A stretch of DNA of 64,000 bases from Streptomyces sp. CB09001 (GTDB taxonomy: Bacteria > Actinomycetota > Actinomycetes > Streptomycetales > Streptomycetaceae), in contig NZ_CP026730.1 of assembly GCF_003369795.1 (NCBI RefSeq), forward strand, positions 7,493,001 to 7,557,000. Reading direction: 5' to 3'. Positions 33,693-42,345 of the stretch are shown piece after piece (the stretch's first letter is position 1; the number at the start of each line of letters is the position of its first letter). The position numbers were made by a program, and so were the translations under genes. The notes below the pieces were generated by a model. The model made no database searches. It had not been told where the DNA came from and saw only the letters and a program-made list of their open reading frames with translations.

Positions 33693-33994
33693 TTGACCCC
33701 GGCGAGGACGGCGACAGCGGACGCGCGGGAGCTGCGAAACCGTGGGAGCGCCGACGTCGTCGGCATGTGGGTGACCGCGGAGGGCCACATCCGTCAGCAA
33801 CTGCTGCCGGACGGGCGCTACGACGAGGCCCGGGGGATCGGCGCAGCGCGTACACCGGCCGCTACACGGTGACCGGCGACCACCTCGACCACGTCGACGA
33901 CACCGGCTTCACCGCCACCGGCGACCTGCGGGACGGCGTGCTCCACCACGAGCACCTCGTGCTGTACCGCGAGGAGAAGTCCTCGACGTCGTAG
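33693..33994 (+). pseudogene. Frameshifted Atu4866-domain gene
   Basis: Two frames together spell one Atu4866-type protein. The first gives SADVVGMWVTAEGHIRQQLL then PDGRYDEARG; after ~33840 the reading moves to the next frame as SAYTGRYTVTGDHLDHVDD and TGFTATGDLRDGVLHHEHL, ending at TAG 33992. Inserting one C after GCCCGGGG would restore ARGDRRSAYTG. No ATG was found for the first part; a TTG at 33693 is the only candidate. Either a recent mutation or a sequence error. Confidence 0.65.
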
Positions 33995-34027
33995 TCGTCG
34001 GCACGTCGTGACCGGCGCCGCCGGACC

Positions 34028-34678
34028 TCAACCGATCCGGACACTCGCGCCCGGGGCCAGCCGGTGGTAGAGCGCCGGGACCCCGGGGCCCCGCTCACCG
34101 AGGAAGCCCCCGACCATTGCGGTGCCGACGTCGTTGAGGGCGCCGTCATGGACGGCGTAGGCATCGTGGGGAGCGACCTCGCGCACGTAGTCGATCAGGT
34201 CGCCGACCGTGGACCAGGGAGCGTGCACGGGCAGCAGCAGCGTGCCGACCGGGGTGCCGGGGACGGTCAGGGCGTCGCCGGGGTGGAACACGGACTCGTC
34301 CACCAGGAATCCGATGTTGGACATGCGCGGGACGTCCGGGTGGATGACCGCGTGCCAGGTTCCGTGCACCGTGAGGTCGAAGCCCGCGGCGCCGAAGGCG
34401 TCCCCGTCGCCGGTGGTGACGACCTGCGTGCCGAGACCGTCCAGTCGTTTCGCGACGGAGGAGTTGGTCCAGATGCGCAGGCCCGGACGCGCCGCGGCCG
34501 CCCGGCGCAGCGCCTCCTCCGAAAAGTGGTCGAAGTGCTCGTGCGTCACGAGCACCGCGTCGGCGCCGTCCAAGGCCTCGGGGGCGGTCAGGCCGCCCGG
34601 ATCGATGACCAGGCGGCGCCCGTCCTTCTCGAGCCGCACACACGCATGACCGAACTTGGTGAGCTCCACGACCGCCAT
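34028..34678 (-). CDS. Metallo-beta-lactamase-fold hydrolase (UlaG-like)
   Basis: 216-aa zinc hydrolase. VTHEHFDHF is the HxHxDH metal motif; TWHAVIHPDVP and FHPGDAL supply further ligands. The N-terminus ELTKFGHACVRLEKDGRRLV is typical of the YtsP/UlaG-like L-ascorbate-6-phosphate lactonase group. No signal peptide, so cytoplasmic. Divergent from a MarR gene with TGTACA repeats between. Substrate unknown. Confidence 0.88.
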   Translation of the reverse strand: MAVVELTKFGHACVRLEKDGRRLVIDPGGLTAPEALDGADAVLVTHEHFDHFSEEALRRAAAARPGLRIWTNSSVAKRLDGLGTQVVTTGDGDAFGAAGFDLTVHGTWHAVIHPDVPRMSNIGFLVDESVFHPGDALTVPGTPVGTLLLPVHAPWSTVGDLIDYVREVAPHDAYAVHDGALNDVGTAMVGGFLGERGPGVPALYHRLAPGASVRIG

Positions 34679-34704
34679 GTCCTTCCTCCTGCACCGACAA
34701 CCAT

Positions 34705-34726
34705 TTGTACAATCTTACTGTACAAT
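34705..34726. promoter_or_regulatory. Repeated TGTACA operator between hydrolase and MarR genes
   Basis: TTGTACAA at 34705-34712 and TGTACA at 34719-34724, each self-complementary and 13 bp apart, in an AT-rich patch of a 79-bp divergent region. The AAT following each copy makes them direct repeats as well. Position fits an operator for the adjacent MarR. Confidence 0.6.
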
Positions 34727-34757
34727 AAAGTGTGAGACCTCCGGCTAGGATGGCTCC

Positions 34758-35225
34758 ATGGACGAAGACGCGCTGGCCGAGGAGCTGCGGCGGTCGATCG
34801 GTGAGCTGGTCCGGGCGGTGAGAGCCGTGGACACCATGCCCGCCGGCGAAGCCGCCATCCTCGGATTCCTCGACCGTGACGGCCCCCTGACCACGGCCGA
34901 CCTCGCCCGACTGCGTGGCGTCACCCACCAGTCGGCCGCCAAGTCGGTCAAGGACCTCGCCGTCGCCGGCCTGGTCCGCAGCGAGCCGCACCCCGACGAC
35001 GGACGCAAGCTCCTGCTGCGCCTCACCGACGCCGGCCTCTCCCGCCTCCGGCGAGAGCGCACCCTCCGCGCGGGCGCCCTCGGCGCCGCCATCCGGGAGA
35101 CCTTCGACCCCGACGAAAGACGGCGGCTGAGCGAGTCGGTAGCCCTGCTGTCCCGTCTCACGGCCCGCCTCACCGGCCTCGGAGGCGACGCCCGTACCGC
35201 GCGAAGCGGAGGAGCGAGCCGATAG
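34758..35225 (+). CDS. MarR-family regulator
   Basis: 155-aa winged-helix regulator: PAGEAAILGFLDRDGPLTTA, DLARLRGVTHQSAAKSVKDL, AVAGLVRSEPHPDDGRKLLL and LTDAGLSRL follow the MarR order. Divergent from the metallo-hydrolase, which it probably controls together with itself. Confidence 0.88.
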   Translation: MDEDALAEELRRSIGELVRAVRAVDTMPAGEAAILGFLDRDGPLTTADLARLRGVTHQSAAKSVKDLAVAGLVRSEPHPDDGRKLLLRLTDAGLSRLRRERTLRAGALGAAIRETFDPDERRRLSESVALLSRLTARLTGLGGDARTARSGGASR

Positions 35226-35260
35226 GCTGCGGCCTTCGAGAAGCCGATCGGAGTTCACCT

Positions 35261-36136
35261 GTGAGTCGCACTCGTCTGGGGATCGCGATCCTGACCATGG
35301 GCAATCGCCCCGCCGAATTGCAGGCGTTGTTGGCCTCGGTGGCCGGTCAGACATGGCCGGCAGCCCGCATCGTGGTGGTCGGCAACGGCTGTGCGCTGCC
35401 GGAGCTGCCCCCGGGCGTGGACGGAGTGGAGTCGGAGGAGAACCTGGGGGTCTCCGGCGGCCGCAATGTGGCCATCGAGCACCTGCGGGCGTGCGGAGAC
35501 GTGGATGTCGTGGTCGATCTGGACGACGACGGGCTGCTCGTGGACAGCGGCGTGTTCGCCAGGCTCGCCTCGATGTACGAGGCCGATGAGCGGCTGGGGA
35601 TCGTGTCGTTCCGGATCGCCGACGAGCACGGCCGCACACAGCGCCGGCACGTACCGCGGCTGCGGTCGAAGAACCCGATGCGCGGTGGTCGGGTGACCAC
35701 GTTCCTGGGCGGCGGGCACGCGCTGTCGATGCGGATGCTGGACCGGATCGGCGGCTGGCCGGACGCGTTCTTCTTCACGCACGAGGAGACCGACCTGGCA
35801 TGGCGGGCCCTGGACGACGGGTGGCGGGTGGTGTACGAGCCGTCGCTGCTGCTCCAGCACCCCTGGACGTCACCGGCCCGGCACGCCGTCTACTACCGGA
35901 TGACGGCCCGCAACCGGGTGTGGCTGGCCAAACGGCGCCTGCCCGCACCCCTGGTCCCGGTCTACCTCGGGGTGTGGACCGCGCTGACGCTGGTGCGGAC
36001 CCGCTCGTGGAGCGGGTTGCGGGCCTGGGCGGGCGGTTTCGCCGAAGGGGTGCGCGCGTCGGGCGGCGCGCGTCGACCGATGCGGTGGGCGACCGTGGCA
36101 CGGATGACGCGACTTGGCCGACCACCGGTCATCTAG
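35261..36136 (+). CDS. Family 2 glycosyltransferase
   Basis: 291-aa GT-A fold enzyme, GTG start. GIAILTMGNRPAELQALLAS is the N-terminal strand-helix, VVDLDDDGLL holds the DxD-type metal motif, and GGGHALSMRMLDRIGGW with HEETDLAWRALDDGWRVVY is the usual acceptor-side ED/W region. A hydrophobic C-terminal segment (LVPVYLGVWTALTLV) may sit against the membrane. Sugar donor and acceptor unknown. Not obviously co-transcribed with its neighbours. Confidence 0.85.
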   Translation: MSRTRLGIAILTMGNRPAELQALLASVAGQTWPAARIVVVGNGCALPELPPGVDGVESEENLGVSGGRNVAIEHLRACGDVDVVVDLDDDGLLVDSGVFARLASMYEADERLGIVSFRIADEHGRTQRRHVPRLRSKNPMRGGRVTTFLGGGHALSMRMLDRIGGWPDAFFFTHEETDLAWRALDDGWRVVYEPSLLLQHPWTSPARHAVYYRMTARNRVWLAKRRLPAPLVPVYLGVWTALTLVRTRSWSGLRAWAGGFAEGVRASGGARRPMRWATVARMTRLGRPPVI

Positions 36137-36462
36137 CGGTGCGTCGGGGGGCAGTCGGCAGGAGAGACGCGGTCCGTGGCGCAACCGCACGTGACAAACC
36201 GGGCGACGTCGGCGCTCACCCCCGGGATACTGGTCGCCCATGGATGAGGTCGAAGTCGTCGTCGCCCATTCCGTTGCGAAGCCTGCCGGCGGTTCGCTGG
36301 CTGATCGAGCACGGCTTCGACCGTTCGCGCCGGGCTGTGAGGTCGACGTGCTGAGAGCCCGGATGTGAGCCCCCGGCACCGATCAGGCCCCCGTCGCCGA
36401 GATCCTGTCGGCGGTCCGAGCACGTCAGCCCCCCCCAGCACCGCGGGCGACGGGCGCTCCCG
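36137..36462. other. Intergenic gap without a convincing gene
   Basis: Short frames only. One at 36240 begins MDEVEVVVAHSVAKPAGGS and ends within 45 codons with no domain; it may be the stub of a lost gene but cannot be assigned. No terminator or operator was recognised. Confidence 0.5.
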
Positions 36463-37059
36463 TCAGGCCTCGGGTCCGTGACCGGCCCTGGTCTCCGCCC
36501 CGTTGAGAATCGTCTTCACCGCGAGCACCGGGTCCACAGGCACCACGAGCGCCTTGTCGGCGACGGCCACGAGGCGCGCGGGTGCTTCACCCTCCAGCAA
36601 CGCGCTCACGTACTCGATGGCCTCCGCAGGCGAGAGCGCGGGCAGTCTCCGGCGGAGCGTCCGCGCCGCTCGCAAACGTCCCCGGGCCGAGGCGACTTCG
36701 CCGAGCACATCGTGCAGATCGTCCACCGCGGTACGCACGGGAAGCCCACGTATACGGCCCCGATAGTCGTCCTGCCACGCCCCGGTCACCGCGGACACGA
36801 CGCCGACCTGGTGCAGCCCCCCGTCGACACGGTCGACCAGGTACGGCCCGTTGCCCACCAGCATGAACTCCGGGTCCCCGGTGCGCACGAACTCCTCGGA
36901 CGTCCAGTACACGATCCACACCAGTTCATGTTCCTCGACGTCCACCACGGCCATGCGTAGTGCCTCCGCGCCCGAGGCGTGCCGCCGTTGACGGTCGCGC
37001 TCCAGCTCTTCCTCGACGGTCCGGACCGCCGCTGCTCTCTCGATCACACCCAGCAGCAT
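36463..37059 (-). CDS. Imm35/YrhB-domain protein (possible immunity protein)
   Basis: About 198 aa from an ATG at 37059 with a G-rich stretch upstream. The central segment HELVWIVYWTSEEFVRTGDP, then GNGPYLVDRVDGGLHQVG, is the W.....S..Y..TG....L.GN.P..VDR.TG pattern of the YrhB/Imm35 immunity domain. The rest (helical, Arg-rich, then DPVLAVKTILNG) is not recognisable. Imm35 proteins usually sit next to a polymorphic toxin, and none is visible here. Domain call is fairly secure; immunity role is inference. Confidence 0.65.
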   Translation of the reverse strand: MLLGVIERAAAVRTVEEELERDRQRRHASGAEALRMAVVDVEEHELVWIVYWTSEEFVRTGDPEFMLVGNGPYLVDRVDGGLHQVGVVSAVTGAWQDDYRGRIRGLPVRTAVDDLHDVLGEVASARGRLRAARTLRRRLPALSPAEAIEYVSALLEGEAPARLVAVADKALVVPVDPVLAVKTILNGAETRAGHGPEA

Positions 37060-37154
37060 CCCCCGTGCGCCCAGGACCGGCCGGCCCCGTGGGGCAGACC
37101 AATGGGACTTTCGACAGTGGTCGGCCGCCGCACGAGGTCCGTACCGTCGCCTGC

Positions 37155-38651
37155 GTGGACAGCACACTGACCGACAGCGGGACGGCAACGGCGCCCGAGA
37201 ACGCGCTTCTGCGGCGGGTACGTGATTGCGGGACCCTTCTCACCGCGGCCACCGCCGTGGCCGCCGGCCTGAGCGTGACGAACCCGTGGTGGGCGGTCCC
37301 GACCGCCGTCACCGCGTTCCTCGCGGGACGGCGGCCCGGGCGGACGGCTCCGACGGCGCTCGCCCTGGTCGCGGTTCTCGCGGCCGGTGTGACGGCCCTC
37401 TCCGTCGTTCCCGCCTGGCTCCCGCTGGCCGGCCGGTTCGTGGCCGTGGTGGTCGCCGCCATGATGCTGCCCTGGTTCGCGGGCCGGTTCTGGTGCCAGT
37501 ACCGCCAACTCGTCCGGGCCGGGTGGGAGCGTGCCGCTCAACTGCAACGCGAACAGCAACTGATCGCCGACCAGGCGAGGTTGCGGGAGCGGACGCGCAT
37601 CGCGCAGGACATGCACGACGTGATCGGCCACGACCTCAGCCTGATCGCCCTGTCGGCCGGCGCGCTCAAACTCGCGCCGGACCTCGCGGAACACCACCAG
37701 AGGGCGGCGGCCGACATCCGCGCCAGGGCCGCGGCCGCGGTGGAACGCCTCGGCGAGGTGATCGGCGTCCTCCGGGAGGAGACCGGCACGAGGGCGATCG
37801 AGCCCGACGACCCCGGCCTCATGCGGTTGACGTCCGAGGCGTCCGAGGCCGGCCTCCCGGTGGAGCTGCGCGTCGACGGCGAGGCGGACGAACTGCCGCC
37901 CGTGGTGGCGCGGGCGGCACACCGGGTGGTGCAGGAGGCCCTGACCAACGTGGCCAAACACGCGTCGGGCGCGAGGACGACCGTTCACGTGACGCATACG
38001 GCAACCCGGACGGACGTTGTCGTGGAGAACGGCCCACCGCCCTCCGCCGACCCCCTACGGACCCGGCCCGGCATCGGAGGGCGCGGCCTGATCGGCCTCC
38101 GGGAACGTGTACGGCTGACCGGCGGCTCGTTCGACCACGGACCCCGTGACGGAGGCTACGCCGTCGTCGCGCGCATCCCGCACCATCCCTCGCCGCCCCT
38201 GTTCCCGCCCGCGCCCGCGCCCGCGCCCGCGCCCCCGCCTTCGCCGCGCGCGCTCCCGGCCTCCCGCGACGACGCCCTGCCGCGGGAACACCGGCGTGCC
38301 CGGCGCAGGGCCGGCCGGACCCTGGTCGCCGCGGCCATGGTGCCCCTGGTGACGGCAGCGCTGCTGAGCGGGGTGCTCATGGTCTGGGAGACCCGGTCGG
38401 CGGCACGGTCGGTGCTGGACCCGCGTGACTACGCCCGCCTGCACGTGGGGCAAGATCGTTCCGAGGTGCGGCGCCTCCTGCCGGAACGGCAGACCGACTA
38501 CCGGCCGCCGACCGACGAGCCGACGGGAGAGGGCACGACGTGCGAGTACTACGCGATGACGGCCGACCGGTTCGACGACCGGTCCGGCGACGCCTACCGG
38601 CTCTGCTTCCGGAACGACACCCTGGTCTCCCTGGGGACGGTCGCCCCGTGA
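37155..38651 (+). CDS. NarL/DesK-type sensor histidine kinase with an extra C-terminal membrane and extracytoplasmic domain
   Basis: 498 aa from a GTG at 37155. Four or so N-terminal membrane segments (~20-115) precede a HisKA_3 dimerisation domain with phospho-acceptor His154 in RTRIAQDMHDVIGHDLSL; HRVVQEALTNVAKHA is the N box and GIGGRGLIGLRERV the G box. After the ATPase domain comes a Pro-Ala repeat linker (PPAPAPAPAPPPSP), then a further hydrophobic helix (TLVAAAMVPLVTAALLSGVL) and about 80 residues including YARLHVGQDRSEVRRLLP and two Cys, resembling SmpA/BamE-like lipoprotein domains. Kinases of this class normally end at the ATPase domain. The response regulator follows 7 bp downstream. 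Confidence 0.88.
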   Translation: MDSTLTDSGTATAPENALLRRVRDCGTLLTAATAVAAGLSVTNPWWAVPTAVTAFLAGRRPGRTAPTALALVAVLAAGVTALSVVPAWLPLAGRFVAVVVAAMMLPWFAGRFWCQYRQLVRAGWERAAQLQREQQLIADQARLRERTRIAQDMHDVIGHDLSLIALSAGALKLAPDLAEHHQRAAADIRARAAAAVERLGEVIGVLREETGTRAIEPDDPGLMRLTSEASEAGLPVELRVDGEADELPPVVARAAHRVVQEALTNVAKHASGARTTVHVTHTATRTDVVVENGPPPSADPLRTRPGIGGRGLIGLRERVRLTGGSFDHGPRDGGYAVVARIPHHPSPPLFPPAPAPAPAPPPSPRALPASRDDALPREHRRARRRAGRTLVAAAMVPLVTAALLSGVLMVWETRSAARSVLDPRDYARLHVGQDRSEVRRLLPERQTDYRPPTDEPTGEGTTCEYYAMTADRFDDRSGDAYRLCFRNDTLVSLGTVAP

Positions 38652-38658
38652 GCGCGCG

Positions 38659-39339
38659 ATGATCCGGGTGCTGATCGCCGACGACGAGCCGATGATCCGT
38701 GCCGGGGTACGCGCCGTCCTCGCCACCGCCACGGACATCGACGTCGTCGCCGAGGCCGCCGACGGCCACGACGCCGTGGAACTGGTGCGACGGCATCGTC
38801 CCGCGGTGGCCGTACTCGACATCCGCATGCCGGGCCTCAACGGCATCGACGCCGCCGCGGAGATCCGCACCGTCGTGCCGGGCACCGGCGTCATCATGCT
38901 CACGACCTTCGGTGAGGACGACTACATCCTCCAGGCCCTGGGCGGGGGTGCGGCCGGTTTCCTGATCAAGTCGGGCGAGCCCGAGGAACTGATCACCGGA
39001 GTCCGTGCGGTGGCCGGGGGCGCCGCCTACCTGTCACCGCGGGTCGCGGCCCGGGTCGTCGCGCACCTCGCCGCCACGGGCGCCGGCACCCTGGCCGGTC
39101 GGCGTTCCGCTGCCCGTGACCGGATCGCCGCCCTCACCGCCCGGGAACGAGACGTACTGGCCCTTCTCGGCGGCGGTCTGTCCAACGGTCAGATCGCCCG
39201 GCGGCTGCATGTGGTGGAGGGAACGGTCAAGGCCCACGTGAGTTCCCTCCTGGCGAGGCTGAGCGTAGACAACCGGGCCGCCGCCGCGGTCGTCGCCCAC
39301 GAGGCCGGGATCATCGCGCCGCAGCCTCCCCACTCGTGA
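38659..39339 (+). CDS. NarL/LuxR-type response regulator
   Basis: 226-aa DNA-binding regulator: receiver domain with acidic pocket ADDE and phospho-Asp54 (AVAVLDIRMPGLNGIDAAAE), Thr/Ser switch in IMLTTFGED and Lys in FLIKSGEP; LuxR-type HTH at the C-terminus (LTARERDVLALLGGGLSNGQ, then ARRLHVVEGTVKAHVSSLLA). It is paired with the kinase just upstream. Target genes are not evident; the neighbouring PAP2 gene is convergent. Confidence 0.93.
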   Translation: MIRVLIADDEPMIRAGVRAVLATATDIDVVAEAADGHDAVELVRRHRPAVAVLDIRMPGLNGIDAAAEIRTVVPGTGVIMLTTFGEDDYILQALGGGAAGFLIKSGEPEELITGVRAVAGGAAYLSPRVAARVVAHLAATGAGTLAGRRSAARDRIAALTARERDVLALLGGGLSNGQIARRLHVVEGTVKAHVSSLLARLSVDNRAAAAVVAHEAGIIAPQPPHS

Positions 39340-40020
39340 GGCCGCACCTTGGGCCGCGGGCCAGAACACGAGGAGCACCGCCGCCACGACGGCGCCGCCG
39401 AGCGTCGCACCGGCGAGCACGTCGTGCGGGTAGTGCACCCCCACCAGCACGCGCAGCAGCGCGGCAGCCACGGCCAAGGGCAAGGTGACCACGGCGAGCC
39501 GGGGCCGCAGGACGGCGAGACCGACGGCCAGCCCGGCGGCCAGGGTGGCGTGGTTGCTCGGGAACGACCAGTCCCCGGGGTCCGGGCACTCCGCGACCGC
39601 CGCGGCCCCCGCACCGAGCACACGGCAGGGACGCTCCTCGTCCACCACGAGTTTCAGCGCTTCACTGGCCGCGTAGGCCGCGACGGTGCCGAGGCCGATC
39701 AGCACGGCCCCGGCGACCCCGCGCACGTCCTTGCTGCGCACTGCCGTCCACCCCGCCCACAGCAGCAGCACTCCGAGGACCACGAGCGTGCCCTCGGTGA
39801 CCGCCTCCAGAGCGGACCCCGCCCACGACGGCGCGTCCGCCAACGCTTCCGCAACCGACCGGTACGCCGACGCCGAAGCCCCGCCGGTGACCTCGACGGG
39901 ACCGGCCCGGCCCAGCCCGCCCGGCGACAGCCACGCGATCACTCCTGCTCCCGTACCCAGGACGGCCGACGCACCGAGCAGCCGGCCGGCCAGGGCCCTC
40001 TTCCGCGGTTCTCGTTTCAT
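39034..40020 (-). CDS. PAP2-family membrane phosphatase with a long tail antisense to the response regulator
   Basis: Integral membrane lipid-phosphatase-like protein. Motifs: KLVVDEERP, FPSNHATLAAG and LLRVLVGVHYPHDVLAG, with about five or six membrane helices. ATG at 40020 (an in-frame GTG lies at 40044). The recognisable domain ends near nt 39360 (VAAVLLVFWPAAQGAA); the frame then stays open to 39034, adding about 110 residues that are simply the antisense reading of the response regulator HTH region. Typical family members are shorter. The tail could be real, or a stop codon may have been lost; the frame as given overlaps the neighbour by 306 bp. Confidence 0.75.
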   Translation of the reverse strand: MKREPRKRALAGRLLGASAVLGTGAGVIAWLSPGGLGRAGPVEVTGGASASAYRSVAEALADAPSWAGSALEAVTEGTLVVLGVLLLWAGWTAVRSKDVRGVAGAVLIGLGTVAAYAASEALKLVVDEERPCRVLGAGAAAVAECPDPGDWSFPSNHATLAAGLAVGLAVLRPRLAVVTLPLAVAAALLRVLVGVHYPHDVLAGATLGGAVVAAVLLVFWPAAQGAASRVGRLRRDDPGLVGDDRGGGPVVYAQPRQEGTHVGLDRSLHHMQPPGDLTVGQTAAEKGQYVSFPGGEGGDPVTGSGTPTGQGAGARGGEVRDDPGRDPR

Positions 40021-40116
40021 GAGCCGAAACGTAGAAGCGCGCACACCTGGACACCCGGGCCGAACGACAACCCCGGGCCTTGACGATCGTCGGGGTTGAC
40101 AGCACGTGTCCCCGGG

Positions 40117-40779
40117 TCAGAGACCCATACGGCTCCGGAGGAGTTCCACGCCGTCGCCTTCGAGATCGTCGCAGTAGGCCGCGCGCCCAGTCATGGCCAT
40201 GACCAGTGCCAGGGTGCGACCGGACACGAGAGGTCCGGAACCGGTCGCGAACGGGCCGTCGTCCGCTACGAGTCGCAGGCCACCGATGCGTCCCCTGGCA
40301 ACGACGACGAGGTCCGAGCCCCGGTAGTACTCGGCCGCCGCCGTGACGACAGCGATCGGGTGGTCGCGGCGGATGCCCAGCGGGCGCCGGATGTCTTCTC
40401 CGTGCACGATGGTCTCGCCCAGCATGGCGATGGCGGGAAGCGGAGGCTTGGTCGTGCTCGGGACGACGCGCCGGAAACGTTCCAGGGTCTCGCCCGGGGT
40501 CGCGCCGAGCTGCTCGGCCAGCCGCATGGCCACCTGCTTGTCGAAGTCGAAGCGACAGCGGATCACCCCGGCCAGCCAGCGCACGGAGTTGAGGCTCGCT
40601 CCCGCCGTGAGGTGTGCCAGCACCTCACGCGCCGACAGGCCGGCGCAGAGCGACGGCGTTGCCCACTGGCCGTCCGTCAGGTCGGTGAGATCGGCCGCCA
40701 GCGCCGCTCGCTCGGTGCGGATCGAGGGCCAGACCCCGGTCTCGCGACCGGGGTCCGCTGTCAGTGCCGGATCGGTCAT
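40117..40779 (-). CDS. Maleylpyruvate isomerase/mycothiol-dependent DinB-like protein
   Basis: 220 aa; the ATG at 40779 has GAGG 5 bp upstream. TERAALAADLTDLTDGQWAT, PSLCAGLSAREVLAHLTAGA and LGETIVHGEDIRRPLG follow the TIGR03083 family, in which His, Glu and His residues of a four-helix bundle bind a metal and mycothiol is often the cosubstrate. Exact reaction unknown; many Streptomyces paralogues exist. Confidence 0.83.
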   Translation of the reverse strand: MTDPALTADPGRETGVWPSIRTERAALAADLTDLTDGQWATPSLCAGLSAREVLAHLTAGASLNSVRWLAGVIRCRFDFDKQVAMRLAEQLGATPGETLERFRRVVPSTTKPPLPAIAMLGETIVHGEDIRRPLGIRRDHPIAVVTAAAEYYRGSDLVVVARGRIGGLRLVADDGPFATGSGPLVSGRTLALVMAMTGRAAYCDDLEGDGVELLRSRMGL

Positions 40780-40934
40780 GTGGCCTCGACTCCTGTCCAG
40801 GGTGGTCATTTGCATGCCCCCGGCCCGAACGGGCGGCGTCCGGCAGAGGCGTTCCGAAGGAGACTCCCGCTCCCGGGGAAAATCATCGCCCGTGAGCGAT
40901 GTCCGGTGTCTGCCGGGCTTGTTAGCCTGCGCCC

Positions 40935-41474
40935 ATGTCAGACCTGGGACCCGTCGCGTGGCCGCCCGTACCGATCAGAACCGCGAGACTCGTGCTCCGG
41001 GAGCCCGGGGCCGGGGACCGTGCGGCGTTCGTCGAGCTGCTGGCGTCGCCCGAGGTGCACACCTACCTCGGCGGGCCCCGCCCCCGTGCCGAACTGGAGC
41101 GTGAGCTGCCCGGGACACCCGAGCGGTGGCCCGGGAGTTTCGTCGTCGACCTCGACGGGGAGATGATCGGCCAGATCCTGCTCAGGCGAACACGGGAGCA
41201 CTGCTGCCCGGTCGCGGTGGGGAAGGTCGATCTGGGCTACCTGTTCCTGCCGCGGGCGTGGGGACTCGGGTACGCGGCCGAGGCGTGCGCGGCGGCACTC
41301 GACTGGTTCGACGGCGTTCTTCCGGGCGAGCCGGTGGTGCTCAACACGCAGACCGCCAACACCGGCTCGATGCGCCTGGCGGCGAAGCTGGGGTTCACCG
41401 AGGTGGAGCGGTTCCGGGCGTGGGACGCCGAGCAGTGGCTGGGCCTGCGGCCCCCGCCCACGCCGTCCGTCTGA
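40935..41474 (+). CDS. GNAT acetyltransferase (RimJ/RimL-like)
   Basis: 179 aa: IRTARLVLREPGAGDRAAFV at the N-terminus, LGYLFLPRAWGLGYAAEACA as the acetyl-CoA binding strand and loop, and LNTQTANTGSMRLAAKLGFT at the C-terminal signature. Belongs to the Acetyltransf_3 (ribosomal-protein/small-molecule) group. Acceptor unknown. Monocistronic. Confidence 0.88.
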   Translation: MSDLGPVAWPPVPIRTARLVLREPGAGDRAAFVELLASPEVHTYLGGPRPRAELERELPGTPERWPGSFVVDLDGEMIGQILLRRTREHCCPVAVGKVDLGYLFLPRAWGLGYAAEACAAALDWFDGVLPGEPVVLNTQTANTGSMRLAAKLGFTEVERFRAWDAEQWLGLRPPPTPSV

Positions 41475-41541
41475 GCCGCGCGGCGCCGGGGAAGTTCCGT
41501 ACTTCGCTCCCGGCCGTGCAGCCTTGTGTGAAGCTTTGCCT

Positions 41542-42345
41542 ATGACTGATCCGCGTGACGAAGTCAGGGCGCGACTGCAGACCGACCGGCCGCACTCCGC
41601 CCGGGTCTGGAACTACCTGCTGGGAGGCAAGGACAACTATCCCGTCGACAGCGAGGCCGGCGACGTCATCCTGACGACGTTTCCGGAGTTCGCCGCCGTC
41701 GCCCGCCTGCAACGGCGGTTCCTGGCACGCGCGGTACGCTTCCTGGCCGGCGAGGTCGGCATCCGCCAGTTCCTCGACATCGGCACCGGACTGCCCACCG
41801 CGGACAACACGCACGAGCTGGCCCAGCGCATCGCGCCCGAGAGCCGCATCGTGTACGTGGACAACGACCCCCTCGTCCTCACACATGCCCAGGCACTCCT
41901 CACCAGCAGCCCGGAGGGCGCCTGCGCCTACGTCGACGCCGATGTCAAGGACCCGGAGCGGATCCTGACCGCGGCCGCCAGAACCCTGGATCTCAGCCGC
42001 CCGGTCGCGCTGACCACCCTCGGGATCATGGGACAGATCTCCGACGCCGAGCGTCCCGCGGAGCTGCTGGACACGCTGATGGCGGCGCTGCCCCCGGGCA
42101 GCTATCTGGCTCTGAGTGACGGCACCGACAACAACGAGGCGCTCAACAGGGCGGTCGAGGCCTACAACGCGCAGTCGGCCAACACCTACCACCTGCGCTC
42201 CCCGCAGGAGATCGCCTCCTTCTTCACCGGACTGGACCTGGTGGACCCGGGAGTCGTCGCCACGGCTTCCTGGCGCCCGGACGCAGGCCGTCCCGAAGAG
42301 CCCACGGCCGACGTGTCCGTCTGCGGGGTAGCGGTCAAGAACTGA
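41542..42345 (+). CDS. SAM-dependent methyltransferase, DUF574/Methyltransf_19 family
   Basis: 267 aa from the ATG at 41542 (a GTG at 41524 is an alternative). PHSARVWNYLLGGKDNYPVD is the diagnostic N-terminus of this actinobacterial family, FLDIGTGLPTADNTHE is the SAM loop and VYVDNDPLVLTHAQALL the following acidic strand. Many copies occur per Streptomyces genome; substrates are largely unknown. Confidence 0.88.
   Translation: MTDPRDEVRARLQTDRPHSARVWNYLLGGKDNYPVDSEAGDVILTTFPEFAAVARLQRRFLARAVRFLAGEVGIRQFLDIGTGLPTADNTHELAQRIAPESRIVYVDNDPLVLTHAQALLTSSPEGACAYVDADVKDPERILTAAARTLDLSRPVALTTLGIMGQISDAERPAELLDTLMAALPPGSYLALSDGTDNNEALNRAVEAYNAQSANTYHLRSPQEIASFFTGLDLVDPGVVATASWRPDAGRPEEPTADVSVCGVAVKN

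Noticed and set aside
36240..36370. Small protein starting MDEVEVVVAHS
   Set aside because: Too short, no conserved pattern after the first residues and no clear ribosome-binding site; mentioned only as a possible gene stub.
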